A stretch of 64,000 bases of DNA from Daphnia carinata (GCF_022539665.2 NC_081338.1:1798001-1862000), one strand, 5' to 3'. Positions 35,105-46,376 are shown, numbered from the stretch's first letter. Numbers and translations: made by a program. Notes: generated by a model not told the origin, from the letters alone.

Positions 35105-35630
35105 AAACTAGCGCCATCTAGCGCTCAAAATTACAAACCTTAACTCTCTAATTTTTCAAAAAAAAAAACTTATTTCTTTACAGAACTGCAAGCTTACGCC
35201 ATCTGGCGGTCGTAAGCAAAGTAAAAATCCAAAAAATTCAAAAAATTTCAAAGTTCTTTTCCTTTTTCTTAAAAACTGAACGCTCGAGCCATCTAGCGGT
35301 CAAATTAAGAAATTTCTCCCCAGAAATTCAAAAATTCAAAATTCTTTTTCCTTTTTTCTCAAAAACTGAAGGCCTGCTCCATCTAGCGGTCAAATTAAGA
35401 GACTTTTCTGTTGCTTTCAATTTTCTTGATTTTCGTTCAAAAACTGGAGGCCCGCTCCGTCTAGCGGTCAGAAAAACAGACTTCTCTATTATTTTCATTT
35501 TTTTCGATTTTTGTTCAGAAACTGAACACAAACACCATCTGGCGGTCAAAAACCAAAGGATGGTAAAACTTTTTCTATTTTTTCTCATTTCTTCTAAACT
35601 GAAAGCTTATGCAGCCTAACGGCCAAATAA
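35105..35630 (+). repeat. Seven ~80-90 bp repeats, each with a CTCF-core-like motif
   Basis: GCCATCTAGCGG-type cores begin at 35113, 35198, 35288, 35378, 35456, 35534 and 35611 (spacing 85, 90, 90, 78, 78, 77). The surrounding unit reads roughly AAACTGAAxGCxxG[core]TCAAATTAAGA. On the minus strand the core is CCGCTAGATGGC, which fits the CTCF consensus CCDSYAGRKGGC. Copies 2 and 3 fit at every position; the others miss one to three. Confidence 0.8.
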
Positions 35631-36063
35631 GCAACCTTATTTTCCAACTCATCGGAAAATAGTCCTTTCCCACTCCTACCCATTGAGCATCGTGCTAGCA
35701 ACTTATCAAATCTTGACATTTTTATTTTTTTTACTGACAACAAAGTCGGTTTTTTCGCTCGAAGTTACCGAAAGCTAACTAAGGGCAACAAATTTAAGCT
35801 TCCACTTTTCAAAAGATTGTGTTACATAGCAAGGAGGAGAAACCTCAACCAGTGGAGTTCAAAAAATACGCCCACTGATTGGAGCACTGCGTCAGCGCTG
35901 CTCCCTTTCCATTTCACGCACAATTTAGTGGGAGCACTAAAAGTAAAACTTTTTTTCCAAGTTTTCCTTTTTTCTTTTTTTCTCACGCCTTCAAGGGAAA
36001 TCCAGGAGTGAACCCCGCTGAGTATTGCAAAGAATCAACTTTCCAATTCCAGCAAAACAAAAA

Positions 36064-39000
36064 ATGTCACGATCAGTTGCAGCAACACGAGCGGGCCTGA
36101 AAGGCCACCTTACGAGGACAATGGAGAAGATCAAGGGATACAAGGATCTCACGATGACGGCGGAACTGGATAACGATATTGCCACGGATACAGAACTCCT
36201 GAAGCAACGTTACCAGAAATTTATTAAAGCAAGTGACCAAGTACGCTGGGCCTTGCAGAATACGAACGCTACCGAGGAGCAAATCGAGCAAGATTACTCC
36301 ACAGTAGCTGAAGTAGAAGAAGAAATGAGCAGCATACTCGCCTTCGTTAAAAACAAACGAGACGAGTACAAAAGACAACAAGACCTGGAATTTCAAGAGC
36401 TGCAGAGAAAAGAACAGCGCCAAATCGAGGAGGACAGAAACCGATTGCTTCAAGACCTGCTTACTCAACAGCAGCAGCTCTTCGCAACCCAAATCCTCCA
36501 ACAACAGCAAGCCCACGCCTTACAAATTCAACAACTCATGGCGCAAAACCAGGCACCAGTTCAAGTAGCAGCAGCAGCAGCTCCAATTCAACAAGCAACA
36601 CGTCTTCCCCAAAGACAAATCAAGCATTTTAAAGGAGATATTCTTGAGTGGACATCATTCTGGGAGAGCTTTAATGCCTCCATTCACTCGTCTACAATGT
36701 CGGATGTCCAAAAATTCGACTACTTAAAAGAATATCTAAAAGGGGAAGCGTACTTGTGCGTTGAAAATCTGGAACTCACCGCAGCAAACTACAACATTGC
36801 CATAGCAGAGCTAAAAAGAGTCTACGCTAAACCAAAGGCTCTTATTCAAACTCATTTATGCAAGTTTGACAACCTAGCTCCTGTCAAGACAATGGCAGAC
36901 GTATCGGCGCTGAGAAAATTGCAGCTCACAGTCCAGTCTCATATTAATGCCTTGGAAACCCTCGGGGTTCGAAAAGAATCATTTGGAGGACTCCTTGGCA
37001 CAAAACTAATGAAATTGCTTCCTGCAGAATTGCAGAAAGAGTGGTCGAGCTCTGAAGAAAACGACATCACAGACATCGCATCCCTACTGAATTTCATCAG
37101 GGATGAAGTTGACGCAGCGGAGAGGTACAGCCGATGGAAATCGGAAACCACAAAAACGCCACAACAGTCAACATCGCCAAGTCCAGCGAAACCAATACAC
37201 GCTGCCACAGCATCACAGCTGGCGATTGGAGCCAGATCACAACCAGCTCCACACACCAGCAAAAACTCCAGACAATTTGTGCCACCGTCAAACACACCTT
37301 TTAGGAGACAGGACAATTTTATCATGCGAGAATGCACAAGACCATGCATTTTCTGCGGGGAAGTTCACTACCCCACGGTTTGTCCAGTGAACCTAAAAGA
37401 AAAAAAGGCCATCATCGCTAAGCTGAAAAGGTGCGTCAGATGCTTCAGTGCAAACCACGAAACTCTGAACTGCACCACAAACTACACTTGCAAACATTGC
37501 CAAGCCATTCATCACACGGCTCTCTGCGACAAAAAGCAGACACGTTTTGCGCACCAAACTGTTAATGGCAACAGCGCCATCACAAATGTTACGGCGTCTG
37601 CTGCAAGCGCAAACACCCCAGGCAATCTCGTGGTGAAGACAGCTACAGTAAATGTAGTAGGCCCAAATGGCAAACAAACAAGAGCCATTTTATTTATAGA
37701 CGACGGCAGCCATAGATCTTGGGTCACAAGATCTATATCAAAATTGTTGGATCTTAAAGTGGTAGCAGTGGAAAACATCGGTACCAGAGTTTTCAAGCAA
37801 CGAAAACCAAATCCAGTGGAGAAGACCAATTCAGTCGAGCTGACATTTAGGGGCACTTGGCATGGTGCCCCACTCGTCAAAATTACAGCACTAGAAACGG
37901 ACTACATTGGAGACACTGGTCCATATGCCCACACAACATTCGCACAAAAATTGTGGCTGGACAACGAAAGAATGGCTGACGACAGGTTCGAGACAAACAG
38001 CCAGGAAAAAGATGTCGGGATTTTAATAGGAGTCGACCAGATGTTTGAAATCATCCCTAACGAAGCAGCTATCCAAAGCCCGTGTGGCCTAAGGGCCTAC
38101 AACACAAAGCTTGGGCGGATGATAGTTGGACCTTCTAAAGAAAAAAATTCGAAAAAAGGCAAAGCATTGATCCAGCAAATGCTGCAATGCAGTAGTTTCT
38201 CAGCCCAATCAGTAGCTTCATATGCAGCCGGCTGCCTTAATTCAAACTACACTTTTACAACTCTTCCAGAAGAAAAGGAGAAAACGCCGGATGTAAAGGA
38301 GAAAAAGGAATCTTCATCTCCCCACCCGACCTCTATAGAAGAAATTTCCATAGAGAACTCCATTATTAAAAAAGAAAAAAAGAAGATTGTAAAAGAAGAA
38401 TTAAAGCGGCAGACGGACTTTGACCTATCCTTGTTTTGGAAGCTAGAACACTTTGCCATTTTAGACGATTGTGATGCAGTGGAGCCAGACGATCCTCTAG
38501 GCTCCTTTGGAGACAAAATCACCCGTCAAGAAGATGGGCGATACTGCACCCCAATCCCATGGAAAACGGATAAGTGGAGGTTGGAGAAAAATTTCCTGAT
38601 GGCTAAAGGAAGACTGGAGAGTCTTTTAAACAGACTCAAGAAAACGCCAGCGCTTCTATCGGCTTACCACCAGGAGATCGAGCAACTCAGAGTCCAAAAC
38701 TTCGTAGAAAAGGCAGACCTAAACTACGATGGACTCCACACTTATCTGCCACATCATCCTGTCATCCGACAGGATAAAACTACAACAAAAATCCGACCGG
38801 TCTTTGATGGAGCGGCTAAGTCCAAATTTGGACCAAGCCTCAACGACGTCCTAGAAACCGGTCCAAACCTGAATCCTGACCTGCTAGCCGTTCTAATGCG
38901 ATTCCGATTAAATCGGATCGCATGGATAGCAGATATTGAAAAAGCTTTTTTAAACATCGCCCTGCATCCTGAAGACTCAGAAGCAGTACGATTCCTGTGG

Positions 39001-42000
39001 GTAACGGAACCAGAAACATCTGGCTCCCCTTTAGTTGCTTACAAATGGAAGCGAGTTCCATTTGGACTCAGTTCCAGCCCATTCTTGCTTAGAGTTACCC
39101 TCAACAAGCATTTGGATGGAATGGAGCCACTGTACTCCACTACAGTAAAACAGCTAAAAGAACAAATTTACGTCGACGACTACCTAGGTGGCGCCGACAG
39201 CATTCCCACAGCCAAAAACAGGATTCAGGAAACAAAGGCCATCTTCCAGGAGGCTAAACTCAACATGCGAAGCTGGGTGACAAACGACAAAACACTTCGC
39301 AAATTTCTCAGTGAGAAGGGGCTTATCAACCCCATTGTCAAAATCTTCACTCAGAAACTGGAAGAGGGCCAACCAAAGGTCCTAGGCATTCGGTGGGACA
39401 CCGAATCCGACACATTCCAATTCGACCCCGCGCCCATCATTGAAGCCGCAACAGAATTGGGGGACCTTGTCACCAAAAGAAATATCCTACGGATATCGGC
39501 AAGAGTGTTTGATCCCATTGGGTTCTTAGCACCCACTACACTCCTGCTAAAAATCATCTACCAGAAGCTTTGGGAAGCAGAAATTGACTGGGACGTCGAA
39601 GCGCCGCCGGAAATTGCACAAACATGGATAACTGCTATGACTGGGTTGAACGAGTTCGCCAAATTGAAAATCCCCCGCTGGATAGGCCACTCGAAAAGGG
39701 TCATACAATCAGCAGAAATTCACGTCTTCGGGGATGCTTCTGAGGCGGCGTATGGAGCCGTTGCTTACGCAAGGCTCCAAACAAAAAACAACGAAACCAG
39801 CATTCACTTTCTAGCCAGTAAAACGAAAGTGGCACCTCTCCCAAAGAAAAAAGTTACCCTACCTCGACTGGAGTTATTAGGCTCGCTTCTAGCCGCAAGG
39901 CTAGGAGAAAAACTGAAAAATTTTCTTCACACAGAGTCATGGCGAACCATATTTTGGACAGACTCTTTGGTAGCACTTGGGTGGATCAGAGGAGATCCTA
40001 ACAGATGGAAACCATTTGTTAGGAACCAAGTGGAAGCTATCAGAAAGCTGTCTGGAGTGAGTTGGTGGCGGCACTGCCCGGGCATACACAATCCTGCGGA
40101 TCTTGCCTCGCGGGGAGCGCCAGCGTCAGCGCTGGTACACTCCGAGCTATGGTGGAATGGTCCACCATGGCTTAAAGAAGAAACAGAATGGCCGGATTCA
40201 ACACCCGATGCAGGAGAAACAAGCATCCACGAAAAGATCGAAGCGGAAGCCAAAGGAAAAACCGTCATCATGTCGGTGGCTACCGTGGAACCAGCTACCC
40301 CAATGGAATGGCAGCTGGAACGAATTCCATCATGGAATCGACTACTTCGACGAACCGCCTGGATGCTTAGGTTCCTCCACAAGAATCGCCCCATCAACAG
40401 AACGCAAATCAGAACTCCAATCAAGATAGGAGACGAAAAGGAAATACTGGTAGACCATCTGACAGTAGAGGAACTGACGAAGGCGGAGCTACTGATCTAC
40501 AGGCAGCTCCAAAAAGAAGCATTTCCAAAGACGTTCCAAGACCTACAAGAGGGAAGGCAACCACACCACAAGGAGAAAATTGCCAAACTCCGACCCGTGT
40601 GGGATGAAAGAGACAAGCTGATCAGAGTGACCGGAAGGGTCGAATTGGCACTAAGAGACAGGGACATTGAACCTGCCATACTGCTGCCCACTCACCACCC
40701 AGTCGTCAAATTGCTCATCGCAGATAGGCACGTCTCACTTAAACACGCCGGAGTGAAAACTACCCTCTCCGATTTACGGGAACGTTTTTGGATTATCAAA
40801 GGGCGTCAGCAGACCAAATCTGTTTGGCATGCCTGCGTCAAGTGCCAACGGCTAACTTCACCACCATTTACTGAAGTAGCTGCACCTCTACCACTGAATC
40901 GCTTGAAACAAGCGAAAGCCTTCGAAATCACGGGTGTGGATTTCGCAGGGCCATTGTATTACAAACACCCAATATCACGTAAGAAACGCAAGCAAGCGGA
41001 ACTTACGACCTCCGTGGATCCCCCACAAACGGATGATCCAAGTGTGGAGACTCCAGCCGAGCCTCCAGCCATGGAACAAACGGAGGAAAAAGAAAACCTC
41101 CAACCGGACGACTCAGGCAAGAAGAAAAAGGGTACAATCAAGCAACCCAAAAGTTATGCCTGCTTATTCACCTGTGCGGTGACTAGGGCCGTCCACCTGG
41201 AGTTGACTAAAACCATGTCAGCACGTGACTTTCTCCTAGCCTTCAGAAGATTTTCAGCTAGGAGAGGTAACGTGTCTGTCATGTATTCGGATAACGCACA
41301 AACATTTAGGTGCGTTTCCAAACACTTAAAGGTCTTGAGATCCGATCCAGCGATCCATGACCTTTAGCCATGCGAAAAACCGAGTGGATCTTCTCCGCCA
41401 GCCTAGCCCCATGGTGGGGAGGCTTCTGGGAACGCATGGTTAGGACAATGAAAGACCTACTACGGCGTTCCAATGGCCGTGCGTGTCTAGAATACGACGA
41501 GTTGGAAGTCAGTTTGATCGAGACAGAAAGCGTAGTGAACGCAAGGCCACTCACCTACGTGGCAGAGGGGAGTGATGATCCACTTCCCATCACTCCGAAC
41601 CAATTTCTGAACAACAGACGATCTAATTGCACTCCGCCGGAGCCAGCAATTAACCTACTGACTCCCGACCCAACCAACGCACGACTCATCGAAATGGACC
41701 ACCTACGCAGAGACTATGTCAAGGACACTTGCGAGCGATTCGTCAATGACTACTTGCTCCAAGTAGACAATTTTCACTGCAAGGGAGGACCTGGACGCAA
41801 GATCCGAGTAGGCGAAGTTGTCACCATCCACGATGACAACACGAAACGACTTATGTGGACCGTCGGTGTGGTGAAAGAGCTGATTTCCAGCCGAGACGGG
41901 CTGATTCGATCTGTAACGGTCAAGACCCCTAACGGGAACTTGATCAACCGAGCGATTCAGTCCCTACACCCCCTGGAATTACGCGAGGACCAGCCCGACG

Positions 42001-42221
42001 ACGTTGAAGTACTACCCGCGCCGGAAATGGAGCCGGAAGAAGACACAACTCCATCCGTGTCAGCCGCCAGCCCGGTCGAAGAGAGCGAGCCGTGGAGCAC
42101 GGGCTCTGGTGGGGAGTGTGTTGGGAATATATTAGATTCCCAACAGCAGACGACGCGGTCTGGACGCCGCACGAGGCTGCCCAGCCGTTTTAGCGCTTTT
42201 GAATTGGGTGGTCCTCGATAG
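36064..42221 (+). pseudogene. BEL/Pao Gag-Pol polyprotein with one frame change in integrase
   Basis: Start chosen at the ATG 36064 (MSRSVAATRAGLKGHL), which fits BEL Gag starts. A Q-rich coiled coil (about 110-180) and the Gag core (FKGDILEWTSFWESF) come first. They are followed by zinc knuckles (about 427-489), protease FIDDGSHRSW (about 543), RT YVDDYLGG (about 1036), RNase H (FGDASEAAYGAVAY about 1220; TDSLVALGW about 1299), integrase zinc finger (CVKCQ about 1597) and core motifs GVDFAGP (about 1625) and YSDNAQTF (about 1740). The first frame ends with TAG at 41365-41367. The rest of integrase (APWWGGFWERMVRT) and the DUF5641-type end continue in another frame from about 41370 to 42221, reading into the 3' LTR. 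Otherwise the coding region is open. A 60-residue insert lies in the integrase core at 40978-41155. Confidence 0.92.
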
Positions 42222-42362
42222 AGGGCCACCATTGTACATTCCTTGTATGTAAGCCCCGCCCTATTGGCCGTCTCGGAAGATTGGCCGAAAATCTCGCTAC
42301 CGTGCACAAGAACCAGTGTTCCCGTGGGTAAAAATCAGACACGGGCTGATTATTTCCCTTCA
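42117..42362 (+). repeat. BEL 3' LTR
   Basis: Preceded by a purine tract (GGTGGGGAG). Near its start, TGTTGGGAAT and ATTCCCAACA form a perfect 10-bp inverted pair. It ends TTATTTCCCTTCA. Confidence 0.85.
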
Positions 42363-42363
42363 C

Positions 42364-43805
42364 TACTGCTGTTCCTGAAACCGTTTTATTGCGATATGTG
42401 ATGGAAAAATGGCACAGCACGAGTTCCATTTCTAGGACGATACCGTGCCATTCACAACAAGACATGAACCAGTGTTCCCGTAGTTCATCAATTTCAAAAC
42501 ATCGTTGTTCTGGTGAAGTTGTTATCGAAACCGTTGGTGGAACAAGATCACCATCGGTCTCTTGTTGAAGATAGTGATCCGGAAAAGGAAAATCGATGTG
42601 ATGAACTGGAAAAGTTGAACAATTTTGCGTGTCCCCAGATGGCATCGTTTGGATATTATTAACTGGCCGGTGTTGTACATTGTTTCGTGGGCCTGAAAGT
42701 CCCTGCTGATTATTGTTAACTGGTTGTTCTTGTCTGTTGTTTTGTTGAAATCGGAAATTCTGTCCTCGATAATATGAGGAAGATGGGTTTTGGAAGCAAC
42801 GTGAATCCGTATGTCCCGCCTTTGAACAAAAACCGCAAATAAAACGTCCTTCCGTCGTCCTTCTATTGCGACCCGACTGATTCCAATTAGGTGCTCCCGA
42901 AGCGTAGAGCGTTCGCGGTGAGACGGCTGTCTGAGGATTACTGAGATGTTCAATCGTTTGTTGAAGACCGGTTAACAATCCCGCTAATTCCTTGACCAGT
43001 TTCGTCGACGCCGCTGTTGACGTTTCAATCCACGATACAAGTGTTGGAGCTGCTGCTCCTGCGACATAGTCGGATTGACTATGCGACACATGTTTATTAT
43101 GTCGTAAAAATATGCCACTACGTCTTCCTCATTTCCTTGTTCCCTCTGTCTGAGTTTGCACTCCTGTACTAGTGAAAAATTTGCTTGTCGGAAAGCCGCC
43201 GAAAATTGCGATTTGAGACCGGTAGCCGCCGGTAGGTTGGGTAATGTGGGATCAGTTGGGTCTGGACGTGCCGGTAGATCGTCCCAATGATTCGGATGAG
43301 TATGCACGAGGAACCATTTACGAGCTGGCCCCTCTAGATACATCACGAAATTTCTCGCTTGATCAGCATCTGACCACCGATTATATGCCGCAGCTAATTC
43401 AAACCGTTCTAGCCAATCCACTGCGTCTTCTTCCAGCGAAGCTGAAAAGATGGGGAGTGCGATGAACTTTTGAACGCTTGCCGCCATGTTTGCCAAAGGG
43501 AATATACGTAAAGGAGGCAGTAGGGAAGCTCTACTAGACGAGGAATCGTTGTCGGAATCCGCTGATGAACTTTCTGAAGAATCCTCGTCAGTGCCGTGCT
43601 GTGCCAGTGAAGCTTCTTCTGAGAAAACCGAACTCGAGGAAGACGGCGTCTGATGTGTCACCCGTGCAACTGTTTGCTCCGTATTCGTGTATGCGTCTCC
43701 CAGTTGTGGAAGTCGGGATGAAAGAAAAAGTTCAGGGTGTAGTCGCCGGCTGGGGGGCCGTCCACACGTTGGATATCGTGAAGATCGTCTTTTTATTTCA
43801 CTCAT
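42364..43805 (-). pseudogene. Gag (and start of protease) of Gypsy-B, disrupted
   Basis: Start at the ATG 43803-43805 (MSEIKRRSSRYP), parallel to Gypsy-A Gag. The capsid region is recognisable (DAVDWLERFELAAAYNRW; FYDIINMCRIVNPTMS; LQHLYRGL). A frame change with loss of about 50 codons follows near 43050. The second frame resumes with a coiled-coil stretch (KLVKELAGLLTGLQQTIEHL) and a zinc knuckle CGFCSKAGHTDSRC, then an Asn/Gln-rich linker. Only a trace of protease (YRNKTVSGTAV) remains before the BEL junction, and the DTG active-site segment is missing. Confidence 0.85.
42440..42505 (+). repeat. Stray BEL-LTR-like fragment beside the 3' LTR
   Basis: TACCGTGCCATTCACAACAA ... TGAACCAGTGTTCCCGTAG ... 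TTTCAAAACATC aligns with 33390-33440 of the BEL 5' LTR with small gaps. It lies where the Gypsy-B protease active site should be. Confidence 0.65.
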
Positions 43806-43949
43806 GTATAACACCTCACAAGAACATACCCGTTGGGGATACCACTTTAGCAAGTTCACGAAACGTAGATCCGAGAAAAACACACGGAAACTACGTAGTT
43901 TTCAAAAATTGATCGGCGAGATAAAGGAGCAAAGTACATGAAACGAGAG

Positions 43950-44740
43950 ACGATTTTAGCGAGGTGAAATGAAACACGGGTTGAATAGGGAATACGAACA
44001 GAACTCAGCGAAAGGTGAATTAAATGGGGTGAACGAGCATACGAGTTGATTAATAATAAAAAAAGAATAAATTAAAAAAAAAATACGAACGGGGCTCAAC
44101 CGAAGACGATTTAAACGGGGTCGAACGGAATACGCGTTGAGTACAAAATACAAACGGGGCTCAACGAAAGACGATTTAAACGGGGTCGAACGTAATACGC
44201 GTTGAGTACAAAATACAAACGGGGCTCAACCAAAGACGATTTAAACGGGGTCGAACGTAATACGCGTTGAGTACAAAATACGAACGGGGCTCAACGAAAG
44301 ACGATTTAAACGTGGTAAAACAATAATTTGCTATAAGGAGTAAACGGACTATAAGGAAGAATTTCTACGAAACAAGAATCAAAACGAGAGGGCCGGATGA
44401 AGGAAGCGAAAGGAAATGAAACACGGGTTGAATAGGGAATACGAACAGAACTCAGCGAAAGGTGAATTAAATGGGATGAACGGGAATACGAGTTGAGTAA
44501 AAAAAAATAAATTAAAAAAAATACGAACGGAGCTCAACCAAAGATGATTTAAACGGGGTCGAACGGAATATGCGTTGAGTAGAAAATACGAACGGGGCTC
44601 AACGAAAGACGATTTAAACGGGGTAAAACAATAATTTGCTATAAGGAGTAAAAGGATTGTAAGGAAGAATTTCTACGAAACAAGAATCAGAACGAGAGAG
44701 CCGGATGAAGGAAGCGAAAGAAAATGTAAAATTCCCCCCT
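43950..44740. repeat. Tandem-repeat array in the Gypsy-B 5' leader
   Basis: A 64-bp unit (AAATACGAACGGGGCTCAAC, then GACGATTTAAACGGGGTCGAA, then TACGCGTTGAGTAC) occurs four times at about 44084-44330 and twice at about 44516-44640. A larger block (AAACACGGGTTGAATAGGG ... GCTATAAGGAG) is itself duplicated, at about 43970-44400 and 44418-44725. The position between LTR and gag matches that of the insulator repeats of Drosophila gypsy. Similar function is only inference. Confidence 0.8.
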
Positions 44741-44798
44741 TGGGGAAAAAATCAAAAGAAGAAGAATGATGAACAAGAAAACAGAACGAAAACAAAAT

Positions 44799-44819
44799 GC
44801 GACCTGTATCTCCACCAAT
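44799..44819 (-). promoter_or_regulatory. Primer-binding site region of Gypsy-B
   Basis: On the minus strand the LTR is followed by ATTGGTGGAGATACAGGTCG, nearly the same block as in Gypsy-A. Confidence 0.55.
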
Positions 44820-45217
44820 TGTGACGGGGAATCGCGGGGGAAGCCGAGGTTATGAAGTAAGATCACTTGAGACAGTGTTTAGAGGAGACCGGAGTGTATT
44901 TGAAAGGAACAATCTAAGGCACTTTTCTGGAGAAGACTGAACCCCGAACCTACTTAGGCTCGGGGTATTTAAAGGCAAGGGTCACCCTGTTACCGGGTGA
45001 CGCCGGAAGAATCTAGGTAAAGATGGTCATCTAGATAACACCTAAATGACCGCTACGAACGTTCTAACCCTTTTCTAGGGTAAAGTAGAAAGTCTATACG
45101 GAAGGAGTAGTTAAGATGGTCAAGTAGATAACTCTACTTGACCTTACAGTCCAGGACGGGAGAAGAGTTCCACGTGAAATCCATTAACACGTGTGTGCCC
45201 TTGGATTCCACGTGACA
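44820..45217 (-). repeat. Gypsy-B 5' LTR
   Basis: 398 bp, matching the other LTR except at three sites I can see (CACCTGAG/CACTTGAG, TAGGGAAAG/TAGGTAAAG, GTTTCACG/GTTCCACG). Confidence 0.92.
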
Positions 45218-45221
45218 GTAT

Positions 45222-45396
45222 AAAAGCCCATACATTTTTAGCCTTCTTCTAGTTCTCTCGGATTTTTCTAGTTCTCTTCACGTTCCTATATTCAAGTTAA
45301 GTCAAAAGCGTAGTTACTCTTTGTTTCTGTTGTTTATTGTATTTGTTCCTTAAAGTTCTATACAAATAATTTACAAAAGTTAATTACAGTGTAACA
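45222..45396 (+). repeat. Gypsy-C 5' LTR, second part
   Basis: Resumes at AAAAGCCCATACATTTTTAG, just after the duplicated GTAT, and ends ACAGTGTAACA. The TATA box (GTATAAAAG) sits at the breakpoint. AATGGTGGAGATGCAGCTCG follows. Confidence 0.8.
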
Positions 45397-45458
45397 AATG
45401 GTGGAGATGCAGCTCGTTGCCCGTTGTTAACGAATTAGTGCTGCTTATAAGACAGTAG

Positions 45459-46376
45459 ATGGAGAAGAAAAGTAGTTCACGCTTACCTAGTTGTCCTCGG
45501 GATCCAAGTCGACGATTGCACCCACTTCATGACTTGCCGACCGCCCTGCCTGGTAACGAGACAACAATGACTAACGAGGCACAAGATTCAGAAATTTCTG
45601 CGTCTAAAGAAGATTTGGCGACGTCAAGTGCAGAGACGATTTACCAGAGAGAGCTCGAAAATCCCACAAGTCAGTCAGAATCAAGTTCTGACTCCGAACA
45701 AGATCCAACCGGTTGTTCCTCTGACAGGACAACAGATTTTTGAACCTTCAAGACAATCGGAAGAGACAGCCATGGTGATAGAAAAAAAAAATTTATAAGT
45801 CCATCTATTTTTCGAGGTAGTCCAACCGAATGTGCTCCTCAATGGCTAGAGCGCTACGAGACTATCTCCACCCATAATGGTTGGGGTGATGCAGACAAAC
45901 GAAATAGTTTTTGCATGTACCTGGACGACGCCGCAAGAAATCGGTGCTTGTGTGCAAGACTCCCAAACGACTGGCAAGACGTAGCAGCACAACCTGCTGC
46001 TGGAGAAAATCAAGCGAGGCTTGCAGTTCCCGGTCTACGTTCGGTGTTTTTGAAAGATTTCAGCCAAACTCTTATTGTTTTTTTCAAGAAGCTAGACTCA
46101 GAAGTAGAACCCAAGGGGTGAATAAGCCGATCACCAGATACTACTACGAAATTCTTAATCTTTGCAGACTAGTCGACCCAAATATGCCGGAAACCCACCG
46201 ACTAGGGTATCTTTTTAGAGGCCTTCGACCAGCACTTAAAAAAAAAATCTATCCTCAGAAGCCACAAACGTGTGAAGAATTGTTGGAATTAGCAAAAGTC
46301 TATGCGGAGGCATCGATAGTGAATTCTCGATGATGGAAGGATCCCACGGCAGAACCCCAAAAGACGTTTGAGCCAC
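45459..46376 (+). pseudogene. Gypsy-C gag, 5' part, frameshifted
   Basis: It begins MEKKSSSRLPSCPRDPSRRL, nearly the same as Gypsy-A Gag. The frame is lost near 45705-45790, and recognisable Gag continues through 45911-46333 with another frame change near 46070 (RLRSRTQGVNKPITRYYYEI). It is interrupted at 46377 by a TA-target element. Confidence 0.85.

Larger units (their letters stand above)
33492..36063 (+). other. Long BEL leader (2.57 kb)
   Basis: Unusually long for a retrotransposon leader. It contains T/A-rich stretches with repeated CACGTG-type motifs (33630-33780), a possible accessory gene (34269-34915) and a repeat array (35105-35630). A hairpin CTCCGC-TTTA-GCGGAG lies at about 34256-34271. 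Confidence 0.7.
33198..42362 (+). mobile_element. BEL/Pao LTR retrotransposon inserted in Gypsy-B
   Basis: Left LTR 33198-33491 (lacking its first ~15 bases), right LTR 42117-42362, a 2.5-kb leader, and gag-pol from 36064. The left boundary cuts Gypsy-B before its protease-RT spacer and the right boundary lies within its protease region (KTVSGTAV). About 170 bp of Gypsy-B plus the left LTR tip are therefore missing. No target duplication is left. RT has the BEL-type YVDD. Confidence 0.92.
27495..45217 (-). mobile_element. Gypsy-B: Env-bearing Gypsy element, coding-defective, hosts a BEL element
   Basis: The two 398-bp LTRs (27495-27892 and 44820-45217) begin TGTGACGGGG and end CACGTGACA. I count three differences. 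GTAT is duplicated on both sides. Without the BEL insert the element is about 8.6 kb. It is related to Gypsy-A but clearly a different lineage. The gag-pol-env order is the same, but the reading frames carry several stops, frameshifts and deletions. Confidence 0.92.

Noticed and set aside
36073..41182. Many 60-165 codon frames on both strands inside BEL gag-pol
   Set aside because: They are shadows of the long polyprotein frame and show no independent features.
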